Of a stretch of DNA of 64,000 bases, positions 45,746 to 53,897 are shown piece after piece (within the stretch, counting starts at the first letter, position 1; every line of letters begins with the position of its first letter). Source of the DNA: Ferruginibacter sp. (GTDB lineage: Bacteria; Bacteroidota; Bacteroidia; Chitinophagales; Chitinophagaceae). The translations under genes were made by a program, and so were the position numbers. The DNA lies in the NCBI GenBank assembly GCA_014379625.1, contig JACMLJ010000020.1, positions 1 to 64,000 of the forward strand. The letters run 5' to 3'. The notes beneath the pieces were generated by a model. It was not told the origin of the DNA and ran no database searches. It worked only from the letters and a program-made list of their open reading frames with translations.

Positions 45746-46906
45746 GTGAAGGAAACTACAAATATAAAAGAGATAAGAACCCCCCTTCGGGGGGCAGGGG
45801 GGCTGGAGAGTGGGTCTGCTCCCCGCATCATCATCGCGGGGGGCGGAACAGGCGGCCATATTTTTCCTGCAATAGCAATTGCCAATGCTATTGTAAAGCT
45901 ACAACCGCTAACAGAAATTTTGTTTGTTGGTGCATCAGGAAAAATGGAAATGGAAAAAGTGCCGTTGGCCGGGTACAGGATTGAAGGATTGGATATTGCT
46001 GGATTTAACAGGAGTTCTTTGATAAAAAATATCGGCTTACCCTATAAACTGGTAAAAAGTTATTTCCAGGTACGGAAGATTTTTAAAATATTTAAACCAA
46101 CCGCCGTTGTGGGAGTAGGCGGATATTCCAGTTTCCCTGTACTTCGTTTTGCCCAGTCGAAAAATATCAAAACTTTTATTCACGAAAGCAATTCTTTTGC
46201 CGGAAAGTCTAATAAGTGGTTAGGTAAAAAAGCAACTAAAATTTTTGTTGCCATCGATGGCATGGAAAAATTCTTTCCGGCATATAAGATTATTATCACC
46301 GGAAACCCGGTTAGGGAAAGCATCTCCCAAAGCAAGGTTTCCAAAGAAGACGCCATTCGTTTTTTTGAACTCGATCCCTACAAAAAAACCATCCTGGCAA
46401 TCGGCGGAAGCCTGGGAGCAAAAAATATCAATGAGGCATTGGCTGCAGGTATAGAAGCCTTTGAAAAAAATGACCTTCAACTGATCTGGCAAACCGGCAA
46501 GCCTTATGCCCTTAAAGGAAAGGAGGCAGCGGCAGGAAGAACAAATATCTGGGTAAACGATTTTATAACAGAGATGGAATACGCTTATGCGGCAGCGGAT
46601 GTAGTGATTAGCAGGAGTGGTGCAATGTCGGTTGCCGAATTATGCGTAATGAAAAAACCCGCTGTTTTTGTACCGTTTCCCTTTGCGGCAGAAGATCACC
46701 AAACGGCTAATGCGTTGGAGTTGGTGAATAAAAATGCAGGCATGATGATAAAGGACAGTGATGCACCGGATAAGCTGGTAGCAACGGTAATCTGGCTTTC
46801 AAAAGAAGAACAAAGGCGGGAAGAGCTAATAAGCAATATCAGCAAATTGGCCATCACAAATGCGGATGAAAGAATTGCCGGGGAAATTTTGAGAGAGATA
46901 GGTTGA
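45746..46906 (+). CDS. murG: Lipid II synthase MurG
   Basis: Transfers GlcNAc to lipid I. After an unusual head it begins IIIAGGGTGGHIFPAIAIA, the glycine-rich MurG start, then VGVGGYSSFPVLRFA, GNPVRESI, IGGSLGAKNINEAL and SRSGAMSVAELCVMKKPAVFVPFPFAAEDHQ (in two parts, SRSGAMSVAELC and PAVFVPFPFAAEDHQ). No ATG precedes the glycine motif; the frame opens at a GTG (45746) and reads through a GC-rich element to give TPLRGAGGLESGSAP. Either that element is translated or a non-standard start close to the glycine motif is used. Confidence 0.94.
   Translation: MKETTNIKEIRTPLRGAGGLESGSAPRIIIAGGGTGGHIFPAIAIANAIVKLQPLTEILFVGASGKMEMEKVPLAGYRIEGLDIAGFNRSSLIKNIGLPYKLVKSYFQVRKIFKIFKPTAVVGVGGYSSFPVLRFAQSKNIKTFIHESNSFAGKSNKWLGKKATKIFVAIDGMEKFFPAYKIIITGNPVRESISQSKVSKEDAIRFFELDPYKKTILAIGGSLGAKNINEALAAGIEAFEKNDLQLIWQTGKPYALKGKEAAAGRTNIWVNDFITEMEYAYAAADVVISRSGAMSVAELCVMKKPAVFVPFPFAAEDHQTANALELVNKNAGMMIKDSDAPDKLVATVIWLSKEEQRREELISNISKLAITNADERIAGEILREIG
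45778..45805. repeat. GC-rich element inside the 5' end of murG
   Basis: CCCCCCTTCGGGGGG followed by CAGGGGGGCTGG is far more GC-rich than its surroundings and forms a TTC-loop hairpin. It resembles elements at 24605 and 47036 and is in frame with murG. Confidence 0.65.
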
Positions 46907-46938
46907 CTGGGTTGATTGGCTTGATAAGTTGGCTGGTT
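46903..46938. repeat. GTTGA-type short tandem repeats after murG
   Basis: GTTGACTGG, GTTGATTGG, CTTGATAA, GTTGGCTG and GTTGA follow directly, an 8-9 bp period that begins at the murG stop codon. Confidence 0.5.
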
Positions 46939-47002
46939 GAAAAGTAAAAAATAAAGTAAATAAAGTTGATCAGGTAAAACCAATAAAGTTTGCGTTTAAT
47001 AA

Positions 47003-48457
47003 ATGAAAGCATTCAACAACATATTAGCGGCCCTGGGTTCACCGCTTCGGGTGGCCGAAGGGGAGGCTGCTGCTGTTTACTTTCTTGGTATCGGTGGTAT
47101 CGGCATGAGTGCACTGGCGAGGTATTTTAAATCCCTGGGCGTAACCGTTAGCGGGTACGACAAAACATCAACTGCACTCACAAGGCAATTGTCTGGTGAA
47201 GGAATCCATATTCATTATGAAGATAATATTGAGCTCATTGACAAAAAAGCACAGGTGGTTATATATACCCCAGCTGTACCTGGAGATCATAATGAACTAA
47301 ATTTTTACCGCCAAAATAAATACACGGTAGTAAAACGAAGCGATGTGCTGGGTGCTGTAACCAATAGCTCATTCAATATTTGCATAGCAGGTACCCATGG
47401 CAAAACAACCACCAGCACAATGACCGCTCACCTGCTTCGTCACAGCGGGTTTGGTTGCAATGCATTTCTTGGCGGAATTGCAGTAAACTACAATAGCAAT
47501 TTCTGGAGCAGCGAAAAAAATGTATACGTGGTGGAGGCTGATGAATATGACCGAAGTTTTTTAAAACTCAACCCGGATATAGCCATCATCAGCTCTATGG
47601 ATGCCGACCACCTGGATATTTATGGTACGGTTGAAAACATGGAACAGGCTTTTATTGATTTTGCTGCAAGGTTAAAATGGGGCGGATTATTGATCAGCAA
47701 ATTCGGGCTCAAAAGAAACGCAGAGCTGGCAACGGGTAAACAGCTAACCTATCACCTCGATAATAGCAATGCCAATATATACGCATCCAACATTCAAATT
47801 AATAAGGGAAGTTACCGGTTTGATGTGGTGGTAAAAGATACGGATGCACCAGTATGGGGTTTAAAAGAAGTGGTACTGAACATGGGTGGAAAACACAATA
47901 TAGAAAATGTCATCGCAGCGATTGCAGTTGCGCATCATCTTGGAATTGGGAAGGAGGAAATATTAAAGGCAGTCGCGGATTTCAAGGGGGTAAAAAGAAG
48001 GTTTGAATTTATCCTGAAAACTGATAAGCTGGTTTATATAGACGATTATGCGCATCACCCTGAAGAATTGAGGGCACTGATCACCGGTGCAAAAACAATG
48101 TTCCCCGGTAAAAAATGCATCGTGGTTTTTCAGCCGCACCTGTTTAGCCGCACCCGTGACCTGGCCGATGGCTTTGCAGAAGTATTGGACCTTGCCGATG
48201 AAGTGATACTGTTACCAGTTTATCCTGCAAGGGAATTACCTATCCAAGGTGTGAGCAGTGAACTGATCACAGAAAGGATGCACAGTGAAGATAAAATAAT
48301 AATGAGCAGGGAAGATCTGTTGCAACATTTTAAACTCGAAAAAGAAACGCATGTAGAAGAAGGTTTTGAAGGAACAGTTTTGATAACAGCCGGCGCCGGT
48401 GACATTGACACATTGGTGGAACCAATAAAAAAAATATTAAGTGGCAATGAACAATGA
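47003..48457 (+). CDS. murC: UDP-MurNAc L-alanine ligase MurC
   Basis: Adds L-alanine to UDP-MurNAc, the first stem-peptide step. The 484 residues contain YFLGIGGIGMSALARYF (about 27-43), IAGTHGKTTTSTMTAHLL, FLGGIAVNYNSNF, VEADEYDRSFL, IDDYAHHPEELRAL and FQPHLFSRTRDL. The start ATG at 47003 gives an N-terminal head of 26 residues containing LGSPLRVAEGEAAA, longer than in most homologues and encoded by a GC-rich segment like that in murG. The stop codon lies in a 7-bp tandem array. Confidence 0.95.
   Translation: MKAFNNILAALGSPLRVAEGEAAAVYFLGIGGIGMSALARYFKSLGVTVSGYDKTSTALTRQLSGEGIHIHYEDNIELIDKKAQVVIYTPAVPGDHNELNFYRQNKYTVVKRSDVLGAVTNSSFNICIAGTHGKTTTSTMTAHLLRHSGFGCNAFLGGIAVNYNSNFWSSEKNVYVVEADEYDRSFLKLNPDIAIISSMDADHLDIYGTVENMEQAFIDFAARLKWGGLLISKFGLKRNAELATGKQLTYHLDNSNANIYASNIQINKGSYRFDVVVKDTDAPVWGLKEVVLNMGGKHNIENVIAAIAVAHHLGIGKEEILKAVADFKGVKRRFEFILKTDKLVYIDDYAHHPEELRALITGAKTMFPGKKCIVVFQPHLFSRTRDLADGFAEVLDLADEVILLPVYPARELPIQGVSSELITERMHSEDKIIMSREDLLQHFKLEKETHVEEGFEGTVLITAGAGDIDTLVEPIKKILSGNEQ
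47036..47070. repeat. GC-rich element inside the 5' end of murC
   Basis: CACCGCTTCGGGTGG followed by CCGAAGGGGAGGCTG resembles the murG element base for base over most of its length and encodes SPLRVAEGEA, comparable to TPLRGAGGLE in MurG. Confidence 0.5.
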
Positions 48458-48537
48458 GCAATGAGCAATAAGTAACAAACAACAAACAACAAACAACAAC
48501 CAACAATCAACAAACAACCAACAATCAACAACCAACG
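48444..48537. repeat. 7-bp tandem array between murC and ftsQ
   Basis: About thirteen heptads run without a break: GCAATGA, ACAATGA, GCAATGA, GCAATAA and so on, changing into ACAACAA, CCAACAA, TCAACAA and ACAATCA types. The murC TGA stop (48455-48457) is inside it. A second short run, TTCACCA twice and TCGCCCA, follows at 48547-48567. Confidence 0.8.
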
Positions 48538-48578
48538 ACTAATGTGTTCACCATTCACCATCGCCCATTGAAACCGTT

Positions 48579-49805
48579 ATGGTAAAAAAACAAATCATAA
48601 AAAACATATTGCTTTTCGCATTGTGGGTTTCCATTGGTGCAGGCACGGTTATGTTGCTGGTGGCCGCCATCCAGAAAAAGGATGCGATGAAATGCGCGGG
48701 TATCGATATTACTATCAAAGGGGTCAGCAATAATTTTTTTGTTGATAAAAATGATATACTGAATACCATTACTGGTATTGCCGGTGGAAAACCTTTAGGT
48801 AAACCAACAGGCTCTTTTAATTTAAAGGCGATGGAAAAGGCCCTGCAAAAAAATACCTGGGTGAAAAACGCTCAACTGTTCTTTGATAATAATGAAAGGC
48901 TCCAGGTAAATGTTTTGGAAAGAGAACCTGTAGCAAGGGTATTCACAGCCACCGGTAATACTTTTTATGTTGATAGTTCCTGTGCGATGTTGCCACTGAG
49001 TGAAAAGTTTTCAGCAAGGCTGCCGGTATTTACCAATTTTCCATCTGATAAAAAAGTGCTGCTGAAAGCAGACAGCAATTTATTGAAAGAAATTCTGACA
49101 ATCAGTATGGCTATCCGGGAAGATTCATTTGATATGGCGATGATTGACCAGGTGGATATCACCGCCCGGCGCACATTTGAAATGATCCCAAAATTTGGCA
49201 ATACCATTATTGTATTTGGCGATGCAAAAAACACAGCGGAAAAATTAAGGAAACTCCGGTTATTTTATAAAGAGGTAGTGGTAAAAGCAGGCTGGAATAA
49301 ATACAGTGAGATAAATGTACAATATAAAAACCAGGTAGTGGCAAAGCGAAAGGGAGCCGAAGACGTTAAGGCTGATTCACTTCGCACTTTGCAGTTGATG
49401 CAGGTTATTGCGGAGAACGCTGAAAGAATGGCGGCTGATTCCCTGCAAACCATTATACCCGATAATGACCACAATACTACCAACAAAAATATTATCCAGC
49501 AATCTATTGAAAGAGACGATAATAGTTCAATAACTAACAGCGAAGGCAACACGGTTGATGAAACTACGGCACCTGTAAAACTCATTTCACCCGGAGCTGC
49601 ACAGGTAAGGATACCCAAACCTGTACAAACACCCCCGGCTACACCAACGGCAATTATAAAAAAACCAACGGTAGATAAACCCGCCAATAACAATGTTAAA
49701 CTAATTGTATACCCGGGAGCTGTTGACACAAAAAAGCCAAAATTGTTAATGCCAAAACCATTGATAAAAAAGCCTGTGGCAAAAGGGGAACATAATGAAT
49801 ATTAA
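48579..49805 (+). CDS. ftsQ: FtsQ-like divisome protein with C-terminal extension
   Basis: A bitopic membrane protein in the ftsQ position. Helix at about residues 9-30; then a POTRA-like segment (IDITIKGVSNNFFVDKNDIL to NTWVKNAQLFF, about 42-97) and the FtsQ domain (LQVNVLEREPVARVF, TFYVDSS). Sequence identity to classical FtsQ is low, so the call leans on order and topology. After about residue 265 there is a tail of about 140 residues rich in Pro, Lys, Thr and Asn with no recognised domain, longer than in E. coli FtsQ. Confidence 0.85.
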   Translation: MVKKQIIKNILLFALWVSIGAGTVMLLVAAIQKKDAMKCAGIDITIKGVSNNFFVDKNDILNTITGIAGGKPLGKPTGSFNLKAMEKALQKNTWVKNAQLFFDNNERLQVNVLEREPVARVFTATGNTFYVDSSCAMLPLSEKFSARLPVFTNFPSDKKVLLKADSNLLKEILTISMAIREDSFDMAMIDQVDITARRTFEMIPKFGNTIIVFGDAKNTAEKLRKLRLFYKEVVVKAGWNKYSEINVQYKNQVVAKRKGAEDVKADSLRTLQLMQVIAENAERMAADSLQTIIPDNDHNTTNKNIIQQSIERDDNSSITNSEGNTVDETTAPVKLISPGAAQVRIPKPVQTPPATPTAIIKKPTVDKPANNNVKLIVYPGAVDTKKPKLLMPKPLIKKPVAKGEHNEY

Positions 49806-49992
49806 AAAATTCCCCGGTCAACAAGGGAGGAGAATAAAATGTGCCGGGCTTTTTAGTAGAGGAAATTGACATAAATGAAACAACATATGGATTAAGGTTT
49901 GGAAATGAAACTGCCTGCCTGAAGGGAATTAGCAGCAAGTATTAAAAACATCAGCTATCAACGTTTAAACACACACAAACAAACATACAACT

Positions 49993-51420
49993 ATGACCAA
50001 CGAACAAAACACCACAAATGATAGCGGGGCGGTGAATAACAACCCCGTTATTGTTGGCCTGGACATTGGCACTACAAAAATAGCTGCCATTGCCGGACGC
50101 AAGAATGAATTCGGCAAGCTCGAGATTCTCGGCTTTGGCCGGGCCAACAGCAATGGAGTACAGCATGGGATGGTTTTAAACATCGACCAAACCATTAAGG
50201 CAATTGAAATGGCGCTTAAAAATTGTTATGATTCCAATCCGAACCTGGCAATTGAAGAAGTGTATGTGGGCATTGCGGGCCATCACATAAAAAGTTTGCA
50301 AACCCGTGGCGATATTGTACGCCAGACCACGGAGGAAGAGATCCGCCAGGAAGAAGTAGACCGGCTGATAGCAGATCAGTACAGAACCTATATCCCTGCC
50401 GGCGACCAAATCATTGATGTGATACCGCAGGAATTTACGGTGGATAATTTTCAGAATATCCCCAACCCTATTGGGTACAGCGGGGTAAAAGTAGGCGCCA
50501 ATTTTCATATCATCACGGGCGACAAAAATGCGATCCGCAATATTAACCGCAGCGTGGAAAAAGCAGGATTGATCACCAGGGACCTGGTTTTGCAACCACT
50601 GGCTTCTGCGGCCGCGGTGATGTGCGACCAGGACCTGGAAGCCGGCGTAGCCATTGTAGATATCGGTGGCGGTACCACCGACCTGGCAGTTTTTTATGAA
50701 GGCATTTTAAAGCACACAGCGGTAATTCCGTTTGGAGGCGAAAATATTACCAATGATATTAAGAACGGGTTGGGAGTTTTAAAAACACAGGCCGAGCAAA
50801 TGAAAGTGCAATTCGGAAGCGCATTGAGTGATGAAGCAAAATCAAATGCTTTTATCACCATCCCGGGTTTACGGGGCATGCAGCCAAAAGAGATCAGTGT
50901 TAAAAATCTTGCGGGCATCATCCAGGCAAGAATGAGTGAGATCATGGATTTTGTTACCTATCATTTAAAGCAGGTTGGATTAGATACCCGGTTGCTGAAT
51001 GGCGGTGTAATACTAACTGGTGGTGGATCGCAATTGAAACACCTGATCCAGTTAACAGAATATGTTACCGGCCTCAATGCCAGGATCGGTTACCCCAATG
51101 AACACCTGGCAGGCGGACATATAGATGAACTGGCCAAGCCAATGTACAGCACCTGTATCGGTTTAATATTGAAAGGCTACAATGATTATGAAAATAAGAA
51201 CAAGCAGTTGGAAGAATCCTTCCGCCGGATACCGGTACCTGCATCATTGCAACAGCAACCGGTAGACGAAGTATTGGCTATCCCCGAAATTGATACAGCT
51301 TTCGGGCAAAAGGTGGATACAAAAAAAGTAAGGGAACGAAAATCTCTGAAGGGATTTATGGATTCTTTTAAAATCGGGCTGATCGATTTGTTCAAGGAAG
51401 AAGAGGATGGGAAATTTTAA
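49993..51420 (+). CDS. ftsA: Cell division protein FtsA
   Basis: An actin-fold protein that tethers FtsZ to the membrane. The 475 residues include VGLDIGTTKIAAIAG (phosphate 1), EVYVGIAGHHIKSLQ (1C domain), VAIVDIGGGTTDLAVFYEG (phosphate 2) and ILTGGGSQLKHLIQL (adenosine motif). The tail beyond about 400 is longer than in E. coli, but ends in a short helix GFMDSFKIGLIDLFKEEED that fits the amphipathic membrane-targeting element. It is followed by ftsZ. Confidence 0.96.
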   Translation: MTNEQNTTNDSGAVNNNPVIVGLDIGTTKIAAIAGRKNEFGKLEILGFGRANSNGVQHGMVLNIDQTIKAIEMALKNCYDSNPNLAIEEVYVGIAGHHIKSLQTRGDIVRQTTEEEIRQEEVDRLIADQYRTYIPAGDQIIDVIPQEFTVDNFQNIPNPIGYSGVKVGANFHIITGDKNAIRNINRSVEKAGLITRDLVLQPLASAAAVMCDQDLEAGVAIVDIGGGTTDLAVFYEGILKHTAVIPFGGENITNDIKNGLGVLKTQAEQMKVQFGSALSDEAKSNAFITIPGLRGMQPKEISVKNLAGIIQARMSEIMDFVTYHLKQVGLDTRLLNGGVILTGGGSQLKHLIQLTEYVTGLNARIGYPNEHLAGGHIDELAKPMYSTCIGLILKGYNDYENKNKQLEESFRRIPVPASLQQQPVDEVLAIPEIDTAFGQKVDTKKVRERKSLKGFMDSFKIGLIDLFKEEEDGKF

Positions 51421-51613
51421 TACGGCTTCAGGCTTCTTAAAATAAAACTAATCCTTCAATCCTAAAATCCTAAAATCATAGTACAGACCCATTAAAAACA
51501 TGCACCTGATTTTCTGCCTTACTACCAGGAAATACAGAGCGCATAATTCTAAAAACTTCTGAAAGCCGATCCCCGTGGTGGGATTGATTGGAAGGAGCTT
51601 AAATATAACAATT

Positions 51614-53524
51614 ATGATACATTTTGATTTGCCTAAAGAACAATCGTCCATCATCAAGGTTATTGGTGTAGGCGGCGGCGGCAGCAATGCGGTAAACCAC
51701 ATGTTTGCGCAAAACATTGAAGGTGTAAACTTCATCATCTGTAATACGGATGCACAGGCCATTGCCCAAAGCAGGGTGCCCAACAAGATACAGTTAGGTC
51801 CGCATTTAACGCAGGGATTGGGCGCAGGCGCCAATCCGGCAATAGGCCGCCAGGCTACAGAAGAAAGCCTGGAAGAAATAAAACGCATATTGGAAGTGAA
51901 TACCAAGATGGCATTCATTACGGCCGGCATGGGTGGAGGAACGGGTACAGGCGGCGCCCCTATTCTTGCAAAAATTTGTAAAGACCTGGGGATACTTACC
52001 GTTGGTATTGTTACCACCCCCTTTGCTTATGAAGGAAGAAAACGGCTGGCACAGGCCGAAGAAGGCATCCGCTTATTGAAAGATCATGTAGATACATTGC
52101 TGGTGATCAGTAATGACAAACTGCGCCACCAGTTTGGTAATTTAAAAATGAAAGAGGCATTTGAAAAAGCGGATAATGTTCTGGCGACTGCAGCTAAATG
52201 CATCACCGATGTGATCAATAGCACCGGCCAGATCAATGTGGATTTTGCGGATGTTTGTACCGTAATGAGTAATGGTGGGGTTGCAATACTGGGTAGTGCG
52301 GTTGCCGAAGGAGAAAACAGGGCGCAGGCGGCCATCGAAAATGCGTTGAATTCGCCTTTGCTGAATGACAACGAGATCCGAGGTGCCAGGTGGATATTGA
52401 TCAACATCAATTCTGCGGAGGGGGAACACGAATTTACCATGGATGAAGTAGAGATCATTCAGAATTATTTACTAAGCCAGGCTGGTGATGAGAGCGATGT
52501 GATTTTAGGATTGGGATATGATAGCACATTGGGTGCGGGAATCAGCATTACATTAATTGCCACAGGGTTCCAGCATAAGGATCCGTTTGCAAAAACCATC
52601 AACCAGCCTAAAGAGGAAAAGAAAAATGATAAAATTGTTTTGACACTGGAAATGCCTGCAAAAGAAGAAAGGAAACTGCCGCAACAACCCACCCTGCAAT
52701 TTGATGTAAATGATAAACCTGCGGAAATTGCTAAGACAGAAGAAAGGGAGCCGGAAAAGCAGGCCGAAAAAATGCTCAGCTCATTGATGATGCCTACGCT
52801 AACTGAACATCAGCCGGAAGAAAAGGCAGTAGAATTACCACGTAATAATACTGTGGAAAAGTTAGGGGAGCCGCCTGTGTTTTTTGAAATATCTTCGGCC
52901 GCAGATCAGGTTCCCGTAATTGAATTTGATATTCCCGAACCATTACCCGTTACCGAAAAAATACCCGAAGACAATGACACTAAAACCGGATTGACCATTC
53001 ACTATAAAGAAGCTAGCACACCTGTTTCGTCGGCAGGTGGATATTTGGCAAAGCCCTCGAATATATATGTAGAGGAGCAACAGCCTACAACAAAATCCAA
53101 CACTTTGGAAGAACTAACCCCTGCACAAACTAAGATACAGGAAGACGAGCCTGCATGTGAAATGCGTATGGTGGTTAAAGATTCCCATCAAGCGGCGGAG
53201 GAGAAGCCTAATGTACAACAAACTCAGCCAATCATGATGTCCAAGGTTGAGGAGCAGGCAATGCCTGACGAAACTGAGGAATTACGGCGCCGGGCTATGG
53301 ATCGCATTGCAAAACTGCGTAATTTGTCATTCAATATTAACGCGGCCGATCCGAATAATGAGTTTGAAATGGTTCCTGCTTACCTTCGCCGCAACATGGA
53401 ATTGCACAATTCCATCGCGGATGTAGAAAGTTTTTACAGTAACTACACCGTAAAGTCTGATGAAAATAACCAGGCTGAAATTAGCACCATCAATACTTTT
53501 TTAGACGGTAAAAAACCCGATTAA
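51614..53524 (+). CDS. ftsZ: Cell division GTPase FtsZ, long-tailed
   Basis: The tubulin-like ring protein. In the 636 residues IKVIGVGGGGSNAVNHM opens the GTPase, GGGTGTG is at 107-113, and the fold ends near 320. A linker of about 240 acidic, Pro-rich residues follows, then a conserved-looking end (VPAYLRRNMELHN, about residues 586-598). That tail is much longer than in E. coli (383 residues in all), as in other Bacteroidota. The ATG at 51614 is chosen since MIHFDLPKEQ matches homologues; an in-frame TTG 39 bases earlier is unlikely. Confidence 0.96.
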   Translation: MIHFDLPKEQSSIIKVIGVGGGGSNAVNHMFAQNIEGVNFIICNTDAQAIAQSRVPNKIQLGPHLTQGLGAGANPAIGRQATEESLEEIKRILEVNTKMAFITAGMGGGTGTGGAPILAKICKDLGILTVGIVTTPFAYEGRKRLAQAEEGIRLLKDHVDTLLVISNDKLRHQFGNLKMKEAFEKADNVLATAAKCITDVINSTGQINVDFADVCTVMSNGGVAILGSAVAEGENRAQAAIENALNSPLLNDNEIRGARWILININSAEGEHEFTMDEVEIIQNYLLSQAGDESDVILGLGYDSTLGAGISITLIATGFQHKDPFAKTINQPKEEKKNDKIVLTLEMPAKEERKLPQQPTLQFDVNDKPAEIAKTEEREPEKQAEKMLSSLMMPTLTEHQPEEKAVELPRNNTVEKLGEPPVFFEISSAADQVPVIEFDIPEPLPVTEKIPEDNDTKTGLTIHYKEASTPVSSAGGYLAKPSNIYVEEQQPTTKSNTLEELTPAQTKIQEDEPACEMRMVVKDSHQAAEEKPNVQQTQPIMMSKVEEQAMPDETEELRRRAMDRIAKLRNLSFNINAADPNNEFEMVPAYLRRNMELHNSIADVESFYSNYTVKSDENNQAEISTINTFLDGKKPD

Positions 53525-53581
53525 AATTTCCTGTCCGCCCTGCCTTCACGGGGGCGGCTATTTATGTATAGTTTGTTTGTG

Positions 53582-53605
53582 GCCCCTTGCTGAAAAGTGA
53601 GGGGC
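53582..53605 (+). terminator. Possible terminator after ftsZ
   Basis: GCCCCT pairs with AGGGGC around a 12-base loop, with TTGTGTTTTTG following. A second stem, CCGCCC with GGGCGG, lies at 53535-53557. Together they probably end the dcw transcript. Confidence 0.45.
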
Positions 53606-53638
53606 TTGTGTTTTTGAGTAAGCGTAGGCAAGATGAGC

Positions 53639-53732
53639 GGGTATTGAAGTACCAGGTAATTTCCATGTTTAACAGCATTGCAATGCGCCGTTGTTTAACC
53701 GGCATTATTTCTTTGGTCAGCATAATTGTGTC
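53639..53732. repeat. 94-bp direct repeat, copy 1
   Basis: It aligns without gaps to 56544-56637 with about ten mismatches by hand count. It starts GGGTATTGAAGT and ends ATTGTGTC. The two copies flank the NHL-repeat gene in the same orientation. It is non-coding. Confidence 0.85.
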
Positions 53733-53877
53733 ACTTCATTACGATGTGCAATAGCCTCACATGAGAGTGTAATTCAAAGTATTCAAAAGGAAGCCGAAGC
53801 GTAATGAAGTGGTGGACTGAAGAATCTTCTTATGCTGAATGAGAAAGGCCGTGTGAGGTGAGGGTCTCAAGCACGCA
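53732..53877. other. Inverted repeat and domain-V-like hairpin
   Basis: CACTTCATTACG (53732-53743) and CGTAATGAAGTG (53800-53811) are a perfect 12-base inverted pair. Further on, GGCCGTGTGAGGTGAGGG followed by TCTCAAGCACG (53848-53875) resembles the domain V hairpin of group II introns (outer CGTG/CACG pairs, inner TGAG/CTCA pairs). No reverse transcriptase is present, so at most this is an intron remnant. Confidence 0.35.
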
Positions 53878-53897
53878 TAAATTCAGGGGAAATCTAT

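Noticed and set aside
48444..48537. Possible CRISPR-like array
   Set aside because: Units are seven bases with no spacers; this is a simple tandem array.
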